Translations under genes and position numbers: made by a program | Notes under the pieces: generated by a model | Databases searched by the model: none | The model's input: only the letters and a program-made list of their open reading frames with translations | Told to the model about the DNA's origin: nothing | Shown here: one piece after another, positions 1 through 6,911 of the stretch | Layout: each line of letters opens with the position of its first letter | Numbering within the stretch: the first letter of the stretch is position 1 | Assembly: GCA_030633185.1 (NCBI GenBank) | Contig: DAOVTG010000041.1 | Location: 1 to 13,452, forward strand | Direction of reading: 5' to 3' | DNA from: Deltaproteobacteria bacterium | GTDB lineage: Bacteria; Desulfobacterota; Anaeroferrophillalia; Anaeroferrophillales; Tharpellaceae | Length of the DNA: 13,452 nucleotides

Positions 1-2
1 TG

Positions 3-137
3 TCCTTTCTCTTTCCTTTGCAAACCGTAGTCTTTGGTCTTTTAATTGTCGTCTTTCTCGTCTTTGAGCCCCACGGCCTCGCCGAAATGTGGTGTCGGGT
101 TAAACGCCACTTCCGATTATGGCCTTTCAAACACTGA
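3..137 (+). CDS. livM: C-terminal end of a branched-chain amino acid ABC transporter permease (LivM), cut by the window edge
   Basis: Reading from base 3 gives an open frame of 44 residues to a TGA at 135-137. It contains a hydrophobic stretch (VVFGLLIVVFLVF) followed by EPHGLAEMW and the basic, aromatic end RHFRLWPFKH. A last transmembrane helix followed by FEPxGLA and an R/K-rich tail ending in LWPF is how LivM-type inner-membrane permeases of the HAAT (branched-chain amino acid) family usually end. LivM and LivH form the membrane channel energised by LivG and LivF. The same strand carries livK and livF downstream, which supports the call. The start and most of the gene lie outside the window. 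The stop codon TGA is shared with the first bases (GATGG) of a degenerate palindromic repeat, so the original stop may have been different. The family assignment rests on only 44 residues plus context. Confidence 0.75.
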   Translation, partial: SFLFPLQTVVFGLLIVVFLVFEPHGLAEMWCRVKRHFRLWPFKH

Positions 138-202
138 TGGCGTCGCAGGAGATCGAAATTTTTGATTAGCCATCTCGTGAGAAGAGTTTTTAGAGGTGCC
201 GT
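136..202 (+). repeat. Degenerate copy of palindromic repeat family A
   Basis: The left edge is GATGGCGTCG at 136-145, identical to the left terminus of the full copy at 8681. The rest matches that copy's right half: ATCGAAATTTTT, then TTAGCCATC, then a decayed GAGTTTTTAGAGGTGCC in place of GACTTTTTACGACGCCATC. The centre is missing. The right terminus is too decayed to find a flanking duplication. Its first two bases complete the livM stop codon TGA. This is an old, eroded copy, seen only by comparison with the two better ones. Confidence 0.65.
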
Positions 203-207
203 TCCGT

Positions 208-321
208 CTCGGTTGGGGTCATTTCTTGACCATGGCGTATCGAGATAATCGGACAAGTCGAAAAGCTGCCAGCAGCCATTGTCAATATGTGACCCCATTT
301 ATGAGGGCAAAGCAAAGTTCG
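208..321 (+). repeat. Interspersed repeat family B, copy 1
   Basis: The element has imperfect terminal inverted repeats TGGGGTCATTTCTTGAC (214-230) and GTCAATATGTGACCCCA (281-297), then a conserved tail GAGGGCAAAGCAAAGTTC (303-320). The interior (GGCGTATCGAGATAATCGGACAAG) matches the reverse complement of the copy around 1755-1838 almost base for base, and the ends and tail match the copy at 1883-1997. It begins a few bases after the degenerate family A copy. It is non-coding; translations of such repeats give junk such as 'QDLTPF'. Confidence 0.8.
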
Positions 322-446
322 CCGCTATCCGCTATAACTTAACGCTTTTAGTTATGAGCACCTGAATAGTTACGTGAAATTAGATTATCAACCCTGGGAG
401 GCAGTTTAGCTTTCCAGAAAACCCATAAGCATAAGAGGAGGAAAGA
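322..446 (+). other. Non-coding leader of livK
   Basis: This is the unique sequence between repeat B copy 1 and the livK start. A weak 6-bp inverted repeat, ATAACT (334-339) and AGTTAT (350-355), is visible. I see no convincing promoter hexamer pair. The strong ribosome binding site AGAGGAGG lies at 434-441, five bases before the livK ATG. Together with the two repeats upstream, this makes the 309-base livM-livK gap. Confidence 0.5.
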
Positions 447-1625
447 ATGCGTTCCAGACTATTAAACAGCTTGATTATGGTTCTATGTTTTATCATGATG
501 GCAGGAGTGGCATGGGCCGGCGAAACTATTAAAATCAGCGCTCAGCAGCCGATTACCGGACGTTTTGCCTTTGCCGGAAAGCATATTCATCAGGGATTGG
601 CGGACTCTCTGGCTTATGCCAATGAACAGGGCGGCATTGACGGTCAGCAGCTTGAATATCTTTATGATGATACCGGTTATGATTTAAAGCGGGCTGTCGC
701 GGCTTTTAAAAAGGTGATGGCCAAAGAAAAACCGGTTATGAACTATGGTGAGTCGACTGGTGAAGGTAAAGCACTGGCTCCGGAAATTAACAATAATTAC
801 AAAATTGTTTATGGTTCAACTTCATTTTCCGAGGAGTTGGCAGATCGGTCGAAAAACCCTTACATGTTTGTTTCCGGCCCGACTTATGCTCAGCAATTTG
901 GTATTTTGCTTAAATATATCGCCAAAAATCCTAAAGTAAAAGGGAAAAAAGCGACTGTTGCTTTCTTTTACAGTGATACCGAATTTGGCCGTGACCCAAT
1001 TCCCTACGCCCGTGAGATGGCGAAAAAGTTGGGAGTTGAAGTTGTTGCCGAAGAGGTTACCAAGGTTGGTGCGGTTGATATTACGAGTCAGTTATTGGAT
1101 CTAAAACGCCATAATCCTGATTATTGTATTTTTCAAGGTTATGTTGTTCCTCCGATTCCGGCGGTTATTCAGGGAGCCCGAGATTATGGTCTGAAAACCA
1201 CTTTTATGGGAACCTTCTGGGCGATGACGCAGATGCTCTTAGGTAAACTGGGTGCTGATGGTGATGGTTATATGGGAGTTACCCCTTATGCTTACTGGCA
1301 GCAGAGCGATGTGGCGATGATCAAAATAATTCGTGAGTATAGTAAGAAACACCACCCCGATGTTACCTACCGCCCCCAATCCTATATGCAGGGCTGGTTT
1401 ACGGGTATGGTCTATGTCAAACTGGCCAAGATGTGTAAAGAGAAGGGATTGGCGATCACCGGCCCCAACTTGAAAGATATGATTCCTCTGGTCAAAGAGT
1501 GGGATACCGGCGATTTTGCCGGCAAGATTAGTTTTAAAGAGAGTAACGCAACCGGTGTGGGTAAAGTTTATATCGCCAAAGACGGAGAATTCGTACCGGC
1601 ATCCGATTGGATCTATTTAAAATAA
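447..1625 (+). CDS. livK: Branched-chain amino acid-type ABC transporter substrate-binding protein (LivK family)
   Basis: This is a 392-residue periplasmic ligand-binding protein of the Peripla_BP_6 / LivK type, which delivers substrate to the LivHM-GF importer. Residues 1-24 form a signal peptide (RSR start, hydrophobic LIMVLCFIMMAGVAW, cleavage after AWA). The mature protein begins with a beta strand and the ligand-loop region IKISAQQPITGRFAFAG, followed by the helix HQGLADSLAYANEQGGIDG and YDDTGYDLKRAV, all typical of the fold. The second lobe has FFYSDTEFGRDP and the switch back GYVVPPIPAVIQGARDYGL. Length is normal for the family. A strong ribosome binding site lies at 434-441. It sits between livM and livF, separated from both by blocks of repeats. 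The ligand cannot be read from sequence: the linked acyl-CoA ligase hints at a carboxylate rather than leucine. Family certain, substrate unknown. Confidence 0.9.
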   Translation: MRSRLLNSLIMVLCFIMMAGVAWAGETIKISAQQPITGRFAFAGKHIHQGLADSLAYANEQGGIDGQQLEYLYDDTGYDLKRAVAAFKKVMAKEKPVMNYGESTGEGKALAPEINNNYKIVYGSTSFSEELADRSKNPYMFVSGPTYAQQFGILLKYIAKNPKVKGKKATVAFFYSDTEFGRDPIPYAREMAKKLGVEVVAEEVTKVGAVDITSQLLDLKRHNPDYCIFQGYVVPPIPAVIQGARDYGLKTTFMGTFWAMTQMLLGKLGADGDGYMGVTPYAYWQQSDVAMIKIIREYSKKHHPDVTYRPQSYMQGWFTGMVYVKLAKMCKEKGLAITGPNLKDMIPLVKEWDTGDFAGKISFKESNATGVGKVYIAKDGEFVPASDWIYLK

Positions 1626-1640
1626 AATTAGATTCGAGAA

Positions 1641-1853
1641 CGCCGCGAACGTTGATGCCCTCGTAAAAAGTCACGGGATGGCTAAGTAAAAACCACAACA
1701 GCGCAGTAGATCGGACTTTTTACGACGCCATCAACGTTGCTTCGCCCTCTTGAATGGGGTCAAATCTTGACCATAGCTATTGGTAGCTTTTTGGCTTGTC
1801 CGATTATCTCGATACGCCATCGTCAAGAAATGACCCCGCCCGAGATAGAGTGA
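1641..1853 (-). repeat. Interspersed repeat family B, copy 2 (inverted, interrupted by a family A insertion)
   Basis: Read on the minus strand, the core spans 1838-1755. It starts GGGGTCATTTCTTGACGAT and has the interior GGCGTATCGAGATAATCGGACAAG shared with copy 1. It ends TGACCCCATTC and the conserved tail GAGGGCGAAGCAA. The tail is then split: after AACGTT the family A element (1732-1654) intervenes, and beyond it the minus strand resumes with AACGTTCGCGG, comparable to AAAGTTCGCCG in copy 1. The outer limit of the tail is approximate. A GGGGTCA/TGACCCC inverted pair bounds the core. Confidence 0.75.
1654..1732 (-). repeat. Palindromic repeat family A, short copy (79 bp) with 6-bp direct flanks
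   Basis: The terminal inverted repeats are 1654-1672 and 1714-1732, 17 of 19 positions pairing (GATGNCNTCGTAAAAAGTC and its complement). On the minus strand its body matches the long copy at 8681-8831: first GATGGCGTCGTAAAAAGT, CTGCG.TGTTGTGGTT, then TTTTTACTTAGCCATCCC. The central ~72 bp of the long copy are absent. It is flanked by AACGTT at 1648-1653 and at 1733-1738. AACGTT is its own complement, so by itself it cannot distinguish a target duplication from a longer inverted repeat. The matching 6-bp direct flanks of the long copy favour duplication. Confidence 0.8.
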
Positions 1854-1882
1854 AGCTTGTCTTGCGGTGTTTGCCCGCGTTT

Positions 1883-1997
1883 GTTCGGTTGGGGTTGTTT
1901 CTTGATACTTGGCGGCCAAGAGGTTCGCGAAAAAGCAAAAATCTATTCCGCCATTTGTCAAGATGCGACCCCGTTAGTGAGGGCGAAGCAAAGTTCC
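1883..1997 (+). repeat. Interspersed repeat family B, copy 3
   Basis: It begins TTCGGTTGGGGTTGTTTCTT and ends GTCAAGATGCGACCCC (1958-1973) with the tail GTTAGTGAGGGCGAAGC then AAAGTTC up to 1997. Ends and tail match copies 1 and 2, but the interior (GGCGGCCAAGAGGTTCGC...) differs, so either the middle has diverged or there are subfamilies. It finishes about 53 bases before the livF start. With copy 2 and the family A insertion it fills nearly all of the 425-base livK-livF gap. Confidence 0.75.
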
Positions 1998-2050
1998 AAA
2001 TTGTTTTTTTAACTTCAAGCAATAAAACAACCCCAACCGGATACTCCTTT

Positions 2051-2872
2051 ATGACCGATCAAGAAAAATCACCGGCAATTTTGCGGGTTAATAATATTGA
2101 AGTGATTTACAACCATGTCGTCCTGGTGCTCAAAGGTCTCTCTCTGGAGGTGCCGCAAGGGGCCATCGTTGCCTTGTTGGGTTCGAACGGGGCCGGTAAA
2201 TCAACGACTTTAAAGGCAATCAGTGGTTTTTTACCGCTCGAAGATGGTGAGATCAGCGACGGTAGTATTGAATTTATGGGTGAAAACTTAGCCGGACTTG
2301 CACCGCATCAAATTGTTCGTAAGGGGATTTTTCAGGTTCTTGAAGGGCGTCGGATATTTGAGGATTTGACGGTCGAGGAGAATCTGAATTGCGGTGCCTA
2401 TATCCGCAAGGATCGAGCTGCCGTCCGGCTTGATCTGGAGAAATGTTTCAACTACTTTCCGGCCTTAAAAGATCGTCGCAAAAGATTGGCCGGCTATCTC
2501 TCCGGCGGCGAACAGCAGATGCTGGCCATCAGCCGGGCCCTGCTCGCTCAACCCAAACTTATGATGTTAGATGAACCCTCTCTGGGTTTAGCTCCATTGT
2601 TGGTCGATGAAATCTTTGCCATCATTAAAGAGATCAATCAGCGTGAAGGAACGACAATTCTACTGGTTGAACAAAATGCCCAGATCGCCCTTTCGATCAG
2701 CTCTTACGGCTATATTATGGAGAATGGTCGGATGGTGCTGGATGGTCCGGTTGATCAGCTGCTTAACGACCAGGATGTTCAGGAGTTTTACTTAGGTTTT
2801 GGTGATCAGGGAGAAGAGAAGAGTTATCGTGACGTGAAACATTACAAACGGAGAAAACGGTGGTTGAGCTAA
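2051..2872 (+). CDS. livF: Branched-chain amino acid-type ABC transporter ATP-binding protein (LivF) with a basic C-terminal extension
   Basis: This 273-residue ATPase of the HAAT importer powers transport with LivG. Visible motifs are Walker A GSNGAGKST (residues 44-52), the ABC signature LSGGEQQ (150-156), and Walker B LMMLDEP (170-176), followed by the LivF-typical SLGLAPLLV and LLVEQNAQIAL. The frame is open back to 1796, but that part translates the repeat elements; the homology starts at MTDQEKSPAILRVNNIEVIYN, so I place the start at 2051. No clear Shine-Dalgarno sequence precedes this ATG, so the start is the least certain point. The protein is about 35 residues longer than usual LivF; the extra tail KSYRDVKHYKRRKRWL is strongly basic. 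I recall such tails on LivF proteins encoded beside acyl-CoA ligases. The 3' end overlaps the ligase start by 13 bases, implying translational coupling. Confidence 0.88.
   Translation: MTDQEKSPAILRVNNIEVIYNHVVLVLKGLSLEVPQGAIVALLGSNGAGKSTTLKAISGFLPLEDGEISDGSIEFMGENLAGLAPHQIVRKGIFQVLEGRRIFEDLTVEENLNCGAYIRKDRAAVRLDLEKCFNYFPALKDRRKRLAGYLSGGEQQMLAISRALLAQPKLMMLDEPSLGLAPLLVDEIFAIIKEINQREGTTILLVEQNAQIALSISSYGYIMENGRMVLDGPVDQLLNDQDVQEFYLGFGDQGEEKSYRDVKHYKRRKRWLS
2850..2854 (+). promoter_or_regulatory. Ribosome binding site supporting the GTG start of the acyl-CoA ligase
   Basis: GGAGA lies five bases before the GTG at 2860, inside the last codons of livF. It favours this GTG as the start and coupled translation from livF. 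Confidence 0.55.
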
Positions 2873-4668
2873 GCGGGAAAACCCTTTGCCAGACCTTTCT
2901 CGATACTGCCGCCAGACGTTGCGACCAGGTTGCTTTGCGGGAAAAAGAGTTTGGTATCTGGCAGCGTATTACCTGGCAGCAATATCGTGAACATGTTACC
3001 CATTTTGCTTTGGGGCTCAAAGTCTTAGGTTTTTTGCGGGGTGACCATCTCGCAATTATCAGTGAAAATTGTCGGGAATGGCTTTATGCAGAATTGGGGG
3101 CTATCGCCCTTGGCGGGGTTACGGTCGGGGTCTACCCGACAAGTCCGTACCCGGAAGTGCAATATGTCGTCGATCATGCCGATGCCAAATTTGTAGTCTG
3201 TGAAGATCAGGAACAGACCGACAAAATTCTGGAAGTTTGGGACGAGTTACCGAAACTGCAGAAAATTATCGTTATCGACATGAAAGGCCTGCGCAACTAT
3301 AATAAAGAAAATATCATCTCTTTTCAGGAAATCGAAGAGTTGGGCCGCAAACTATCCTTGGAAAACTTAGGCCTTTTTGTGGCTGAAGTTGCCATGGGTC
3401 ATCCTGAAGATGTCTGTATCATGATCTACACCTCGGGGACTACCGGCAAACCCAAAGGGGCGATGATCAACCATTGTAATATTGAGGCAACGACGCTTAG
3501 TACAATCAATGCAATCGCCCCTACGGCTGACGATATGGTGGTTTCCTATCTGCCCTTGTGCCACGTCGCGGAGAAGATCTTTACCCTTTTTCTACCGATT
3601 TTTGTCGGGTATCCGGTAAATTTTGCTGAAAGTATTGCCACCATTCAAGCCGACCTGCGTGAGATTGCGCCTACTCTTTTTCTTGGGGTTCCCCGGATAT
3701 GGGAAAAACTGCAATCGGCAATCCTCATAAACATCAAGGAGACTTCCGCTTTTAAACGATGGCTCTATCATCGATGTATGGTCGTCGGTAGACGGCGCTC
3801 AGAGCTTTTGCTCAATAAGAAACCGGTTGGTTTTACCCTGAAGTTACTCAATATAGCCGCTTACTGGCTGATATTTCGCGCCCTGCAGAACTACGTCGGT
3901 TTGCGTCGGGCTCACTTTTGTTTCTCGGCTGCGGCTAAGGTCAGTCCCGAGGTCTTGCGCTTTTTTCACGATATCGGCATCCGGGTTAAAGAGGGTTACG
4001 GTATGACGGAGTGTACCGGACTCTCCTTTATCCATATGGACGACGATATCAAACTGGGCACCGTGGGCAAGGCCATTGACATCATTGATTTTAAGATCAC
4101 CTCGGAAGGAGAACTTTTAAAGAGGGGAGAATCGATCTTTGTCGGCTACTACAAGAATGCAGCAGAGACGAAAGAGATGATTGTCGACGGTTGGCTCTAT
4201 ACCGGTGATATTGCTACCCTGGATGAGGACGGCCATCTAAAAATAGTCGACCGTAAAAAGGATATCATCATCACTTCCGGCGGTAAAAATATTGCCCCCT
4301 CCGAGATCGAAAACGCCCTGACCACTAGTCTCTATATCAAAGAGGCCATTGTCGTTGGTGAAGGACGTAATTATCTGGCGGCTTTGTTGCAGATCGATTT
4401 TGACAATGTCAGCAAATGGGCCATCGATGAAGAGATTACTTTTACAAATTTCAAAAACCTCTCCGCTTTGCCGGAGGTTTTTGCCCTGATCAAAGCCGAG
4501 GTCGAGAAAACCAATCAGCAGTTTGCCCGGGTTGAGAATATCCGCCGCTTCAAACTGTTGACCAAAGAGCTTGATCATGACGATGATGAAATGACGGCCA
4601 CGATGAAGATCAGAAGGGCTAATATCTATAAAAAATTCGCCGCCGAGATTGAAGCTGTGTATAGTTGA
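2860..4668 (+). CDS. AMP-forming long-chain-type acyl-CoA ligase linked to the LIV importer
   Basis: This 602-residue adenylate-forming enzyme converts a carboxylic acid, ATP and CoA to acyl-CoA, AMP and PPi through an acyl-adenylate. Motifs in order: P-loop YTSGTTGKPKG (190-200), EGYGMTE (378-384), WLYTGD (445-450) with the adenosine-binding Asp, the hinge DRKKDIIITSGGKNIAP (from 464), and a C-terminal ATMKIRR whose lysine (about 583) occupies the place of the catalytic lysine. Size and the GGKNIAPSEIE hinge fit the long-chain fatty-acid ligase branch (FadD15-like). It starts with GTG at 2860, overlapping livF by 13 bases, and ends 28 bases before the convergent nfo. Co-transcription with an importer suggests that the imported compound is activated on entry. 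The actual acid (fatty, aromatic or dicarboxylic) cannot be read from the sequence. Confidence 0.9.
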   Translation: MVELSGKTLCQTFLDTAARRCDQVALREKEFGIWQRITWQQYREHVTHFALGLKVLGFLRGDHLAIISENCREWLYAELGAIALGGVTVGVYPTSPYPEVQYVVDHADAKFVVCEDQEQTDKILEVWDELPKLQKIIVIDMKGLRNYNKENIISFQEIEELGRKLSLENLGLFVAEVAMGHPEDVCIMIYTSGTTGKPKGAMINHCNIEATTLSTINAIAPTADDMVVSYLPLCHVAEKIFTLFLPIFVGYPVNFAESIATIQADLREIAPTLFLGVPRIWEKLQSAILINIKETSAFKRWLYHRCMVVGRRRSELLLNKKPVGFTLKLLNIAAYWLIFRALQNYVGLRRAHFCFSAAAKVSPEVLRFFHDIGIRVKEGYGMTECTGLSFIHMDDDIKLGTVGKAIDIIDFKITSEGELLKRGESIFVGYYKNAAETKEMIVDGWLYTGDIATLDEDGHLKIVDRKKDIIITSGGKNIAPSEIENALTTSLYIKEAIVVGEGRNYLAALLQIDFDNVSKWAIDEEITFTNFKNLSALPEVFALIKAEVEKTNQQFARVENIRRFKLLTKELDHDDDEMTATMKIRRANIYKKFAAEIEAVYS

Positions 4669-4696
4669 TGAACCGCCTCCTATTGGCCGGATTTTT

Positions 4697-5542
4697 TTAC
4701 GCCGCTGTCAAATTATAGAGCAGGGTGATCTCCTCGGCCCAAAGGTTGTCGTCGATAGTTTCCAGGATCAGGGGGATGTTGTCGAGGTGAGGGTCTTGCA
4801 TCAGGAGACGGAAGGGTTCCAGGCCTAAATTTCCTTGGCCGATGCTGTGATGGCGGTCGACTCGACTGCCGAGAGTGCTTTTGGCATCGTTTAGGTGCAT
4901 TCCTTTAAGGTAGGAAAAACCGACGATGTTATCAAACTCCTGCATGGTCTGCGCGTAGGTTTCAGGAGTCCGCAGGTCATAGCCGGCGGCGAAGGTGTGG
5001 CAGGTGTCAAGGCAGATGCCGATACGGGATTTATCTTCGATTTGATCGATGATCGCCTTAAGGTGCTCAAAACGGTGGCCGAGGTTGCTGCCCTGGCCGG
5101 CGGTATTTTCGATGACTGCGGTTACGGTGGAGGTTTTTGCCAGGGCCGTGTTGATTGCTTGCGCGATCAGGTTAAGTCCCTCTTCATCGCTGATTTGTCT
5201 TAAAGTGCTGCCCGGATGGAAATTGAGTTTGGTCAGGCCGAGTTGTTCGCAGCGTTCAAGTTCATCAATGAAGGCCGCCAGTGATTTTTGTCGTTTGTCG
5301 GTTTCGGGATGGGCGAGATTGATAAGGTAGCTGTCATGTGGCAGAACATGCTCCGGTTTAAAACCACAGTCGTCAAGATTTTTTTTAAAAGTGGTGATCT
5401 CCTTTTCGCTAAGATCTTTAGCCCGCCACTGGCGCTGGTTTTTGGTGAAGAGGGCAAAGGCTTTGGCGCCGATCTCCTTGGCCCTAAGTGGGGCGTTGGC
5501 GACTCCGCCTGAGGTGCTGACGTGGGCTCCGATATATTTCAT
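4697..5542 (-). CDS. nfo: Deoxyribonuclease IV (endonuclease IV), AP endonuclease
   Basis: This 281-residue TIM-barrel metalloenzyme cleaves DNA 5' to abasic sites in base excision repair. It aligns without gaps in its first half to Escherichia coli Nfo as I remember it: MKYIGAHVS at the start, LFTKNQRQWRA, then HDSYLIN (His69), NFHPGS (His109), IENTAGQGSNLG (Glu145), LDTCHTFAAGYD (Asp179, His182), MHLNDAKS (His216), RVDRHHS (Asp229, His231), and LILETI (Glu261). All nine metal-binding residues are therefore present. An in-frame ATG six codons upstream (5560) has no ribosome binding site, while the ATG at 5542 has AAAGGA at 5557-5552. It lies 22 bases downstream of the radical SAM gene and is probably co-transcribed with it; its 3' end converges on the ligase gene. 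Confidence 0.95.
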   Translation of the reverse strand: MKYIGAHVSTSGGVANAPLRAKEIGAKAFALFTKNQRQWRAKDLSEKEITTFKKNLDDCGFKPEHVLPHDSYLINLAHPETDKRQKSLAAFIDELERCEQLGLTKLNFHPGSTLRQISDEEGLNLIAQAINTALAKTSTVTAVIENTAGQGSNLGHRFEHLKAIIDQIEDKSRIGICLDTCHTFAAGYDLRTPETYAQTMQEFDNIVGFSYLKGMHLNDAKSTLGSRVDRHHSIGQGNLGLEPFRLLMQDPHLDNIPLILETIDDNLWAEEITLLYNLTAA

Positions 5543-5551
5543 AGCTTTTTT

Positions 5552-5557
5552 TCCTTT
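5552..5557 (-). promoter_or_regulatory. Ribosome binding site deciding the nfo start
   Basis: On the minus strand AAAGGA lies nine bases before the ATG at 5542. The alternative ATG at 5560 lies upstream of it and has no such sequence. Confidence 0.55.
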
Positions 5558-5564
5558 CATTTTT

Positions 5565-6878
5565 TCAACCGAGAAAGCGGTTAAAATAGCCGATATGGAG
5601 GTTGGGAAACTCCTGTTGCAGACGTTTTAAAAGATTAACAATGCCGATTGGGTGGGCAAAATCATCACTGAAAATATCGTAATACTGGCGGGGATCGATG
5701 CAGAGATTACGCATCTGAACCTGGTCGATTTGGTATTTGTCAATCAGCTCGAGCAGGGCTGTAACCTCGGCTTCGGCGTCGGAAATTCCCGGCATTACCA
5801 AAAGGTTTATGGCCAGATGGAGGCCGCCGGTTTTGGCTTGTCGCAGTGATTCAAGAACGTCGGTAAACGTATAGTTACGGGGCCGGTAATAAGGCAGGTA
5901 GGTGTCGGTTCGGGCCGAATTGAGACTGACCCTGATGGCATCCATACCGGCTGCCGCCATCATGGCGACCTTTTTCGGCAGGCTGGCATTGGTGTTGACA
6001 TTGAGAGTGCCGACCGAAGTAGTTTTGCGTACGGCCCGGGCAAATTCGCAGATGCGGTCAGCCTGGAGGATAGGATCGCCTTCGCAGCCCTGGCCAAAGC
6101 TTAAGACCGGATTCTCGGCGACCTCGATATGAGGCAGGGCGACTTCGAGAAGTTCTGTAACCGTCGGCACAAAGTTGATGCGCTCATGTGAGGCGGGACA
6201 GTTTTCTCCCTTATTGAGAGTTTTTTCTTCCTGGAAGGAGAGACAGCCGATACAGTTGGCGTTACAGGTCGGCGAGACCGGCAGCGGGCACTCCCAGCGT
6301 TCGAGAAAAAAATTCTTGGCGGCGAAACAGTGGTAGTCGACGGCGCAACGGCTCATATGGTCAATCAGTCGGTTTTCAGGGTAGAGTTCAAGTTTTCGGT
6401 CGACGCCGGCAACAACTTCACGGTCGTCAAAATATTCCGGTTCCCATTGGCGATTTTCATCAACTCGGCCAGCGGTCGTGACATAGCCGATATCATTCGA
6501 CCAACCGACGGCGGTATAGGCCCATAAAGGCAGAGTGTACTCTTTCTTGTGGTAAGAGACGGCTGGCAGTAGAAAACGGCTGTAGGCCGGCGGCAGGAAG
6601 GCGGCGACCCCCTGGAGTCCGGAGCTGCCGACGCCGTCAAGGCGGCTGATCGGGCTTTTTTTGTGATTTTTTTGATTCCAAGCCAAGGGCGGGCAGTCCG
6701 GTAGAAAGAAGAGGCGGCTGCCGGGCGGCAGGGGTATTAACTCTTCACTTTCCGGTTGGCGGTGGTTAAGGCCTGCCGCGCCGAGCATGAGCCATTCGGG
6801 ATGGTCAAAAATTTCGCCCTTATGGTTGGCAACCAGGGCATAAACGGAATTAGGATCAATCGGTTTTGGCGTTGACAT
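5565..6878 (-). CDS. Radical SAM protein of unknown substrate
   Basis: This 437-residue protein has the radical SAM signature CNANCIGC (Cys205, Cys209, Cys212), which binds the [4Fe-4S] cluster that cleaves S-adenosylmethionine. Downstream are GQGCEGDP (263-270), resembling the SAM-contacting GGE segment, NVNTNASLP, and GMDAIRVSLNS (311-321), matching the barrel strands of the superfamily. The N-terminal ~200 residues are unusual for a core radical SAM enzyme and hold a cysteine group (RCAVDYHCF at 177-185 and Cys197) close to the cluster motif, possibly a second metal site. No SPASM-type C-terminal cysteine cluster is present. No clear ribosome binding site precedes the ATG at 6878. nfo follows after 22 bases, so the pair may be one unit; I see no functional link. 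The substrate is unknown. Confidence 0.85.
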   Translation of the reverse strand: MSTPKPIDPNSVYALVANHKGEIFDHPEWLMLGAAGLNHRQPESEELIPLPPGSRLFFLPDCPPLAWNQKNHKKSPISRLDGVGSSGLQGVAAFLPPAYSRFLLPAVSYHKKEYTLPLWAYTAVGWSNDIGYVTTAGRVDENRQWEPEYFDDREVVAGVDRKLELYPENRLIDHMSRCAVDYHCFAAKNFFLERWECPLPVSPTCNANCIGCLSFQEEKTLNKGENCPASHERINFVPTVTELLEVALPHIEVAENPVLSFGQGCEGDPILQADRICEFARAVRKTTSVGTLNVNTNASLPKKVAMMAAAGMDAIRVSLNSARTDTYLPYYRPRNYTFTDVLESLRQAKTGGLHLAINLLVMPGISDAEAEVTALLELIDKYQIDQVQMRNLCIDPRQYYDIFSDDFAHPIGIVNLLKRLQQEFPNLHIGYFNRFLG

Positions 6879-6911
6879 AGTCGTCTATCTGTAATATTGA
6901 AAAGGTTTCGT

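Noticed and set aside
1731..1961. Minus-strand frame of 76 codons ending QDLTPFKRAKQR
   Set aside because: It lies wholly in the repeat block; the translation is of repeat B and has no ribosome binding site.
1796..2050. 85-codon open extension upstream of livF, giving a 358-residue reading
   Set aside because: It translates repeat B copies 2 and 3 in opposite orientations, has no homology to LivF, and the conserved LivF sequence starts at 2051.
1626..2050. CRISPR-like array in the livK-livF gap
   Set aside because: The repeats are long, inverted relative to one another and not regularly spaced; there are no spacers or cas genes.
4669..4696. Bidirectional terminator between the ligase gene and nfo
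   Set aside because: The 28-base gap has a T run but no convincing hairpin before it on either strand.
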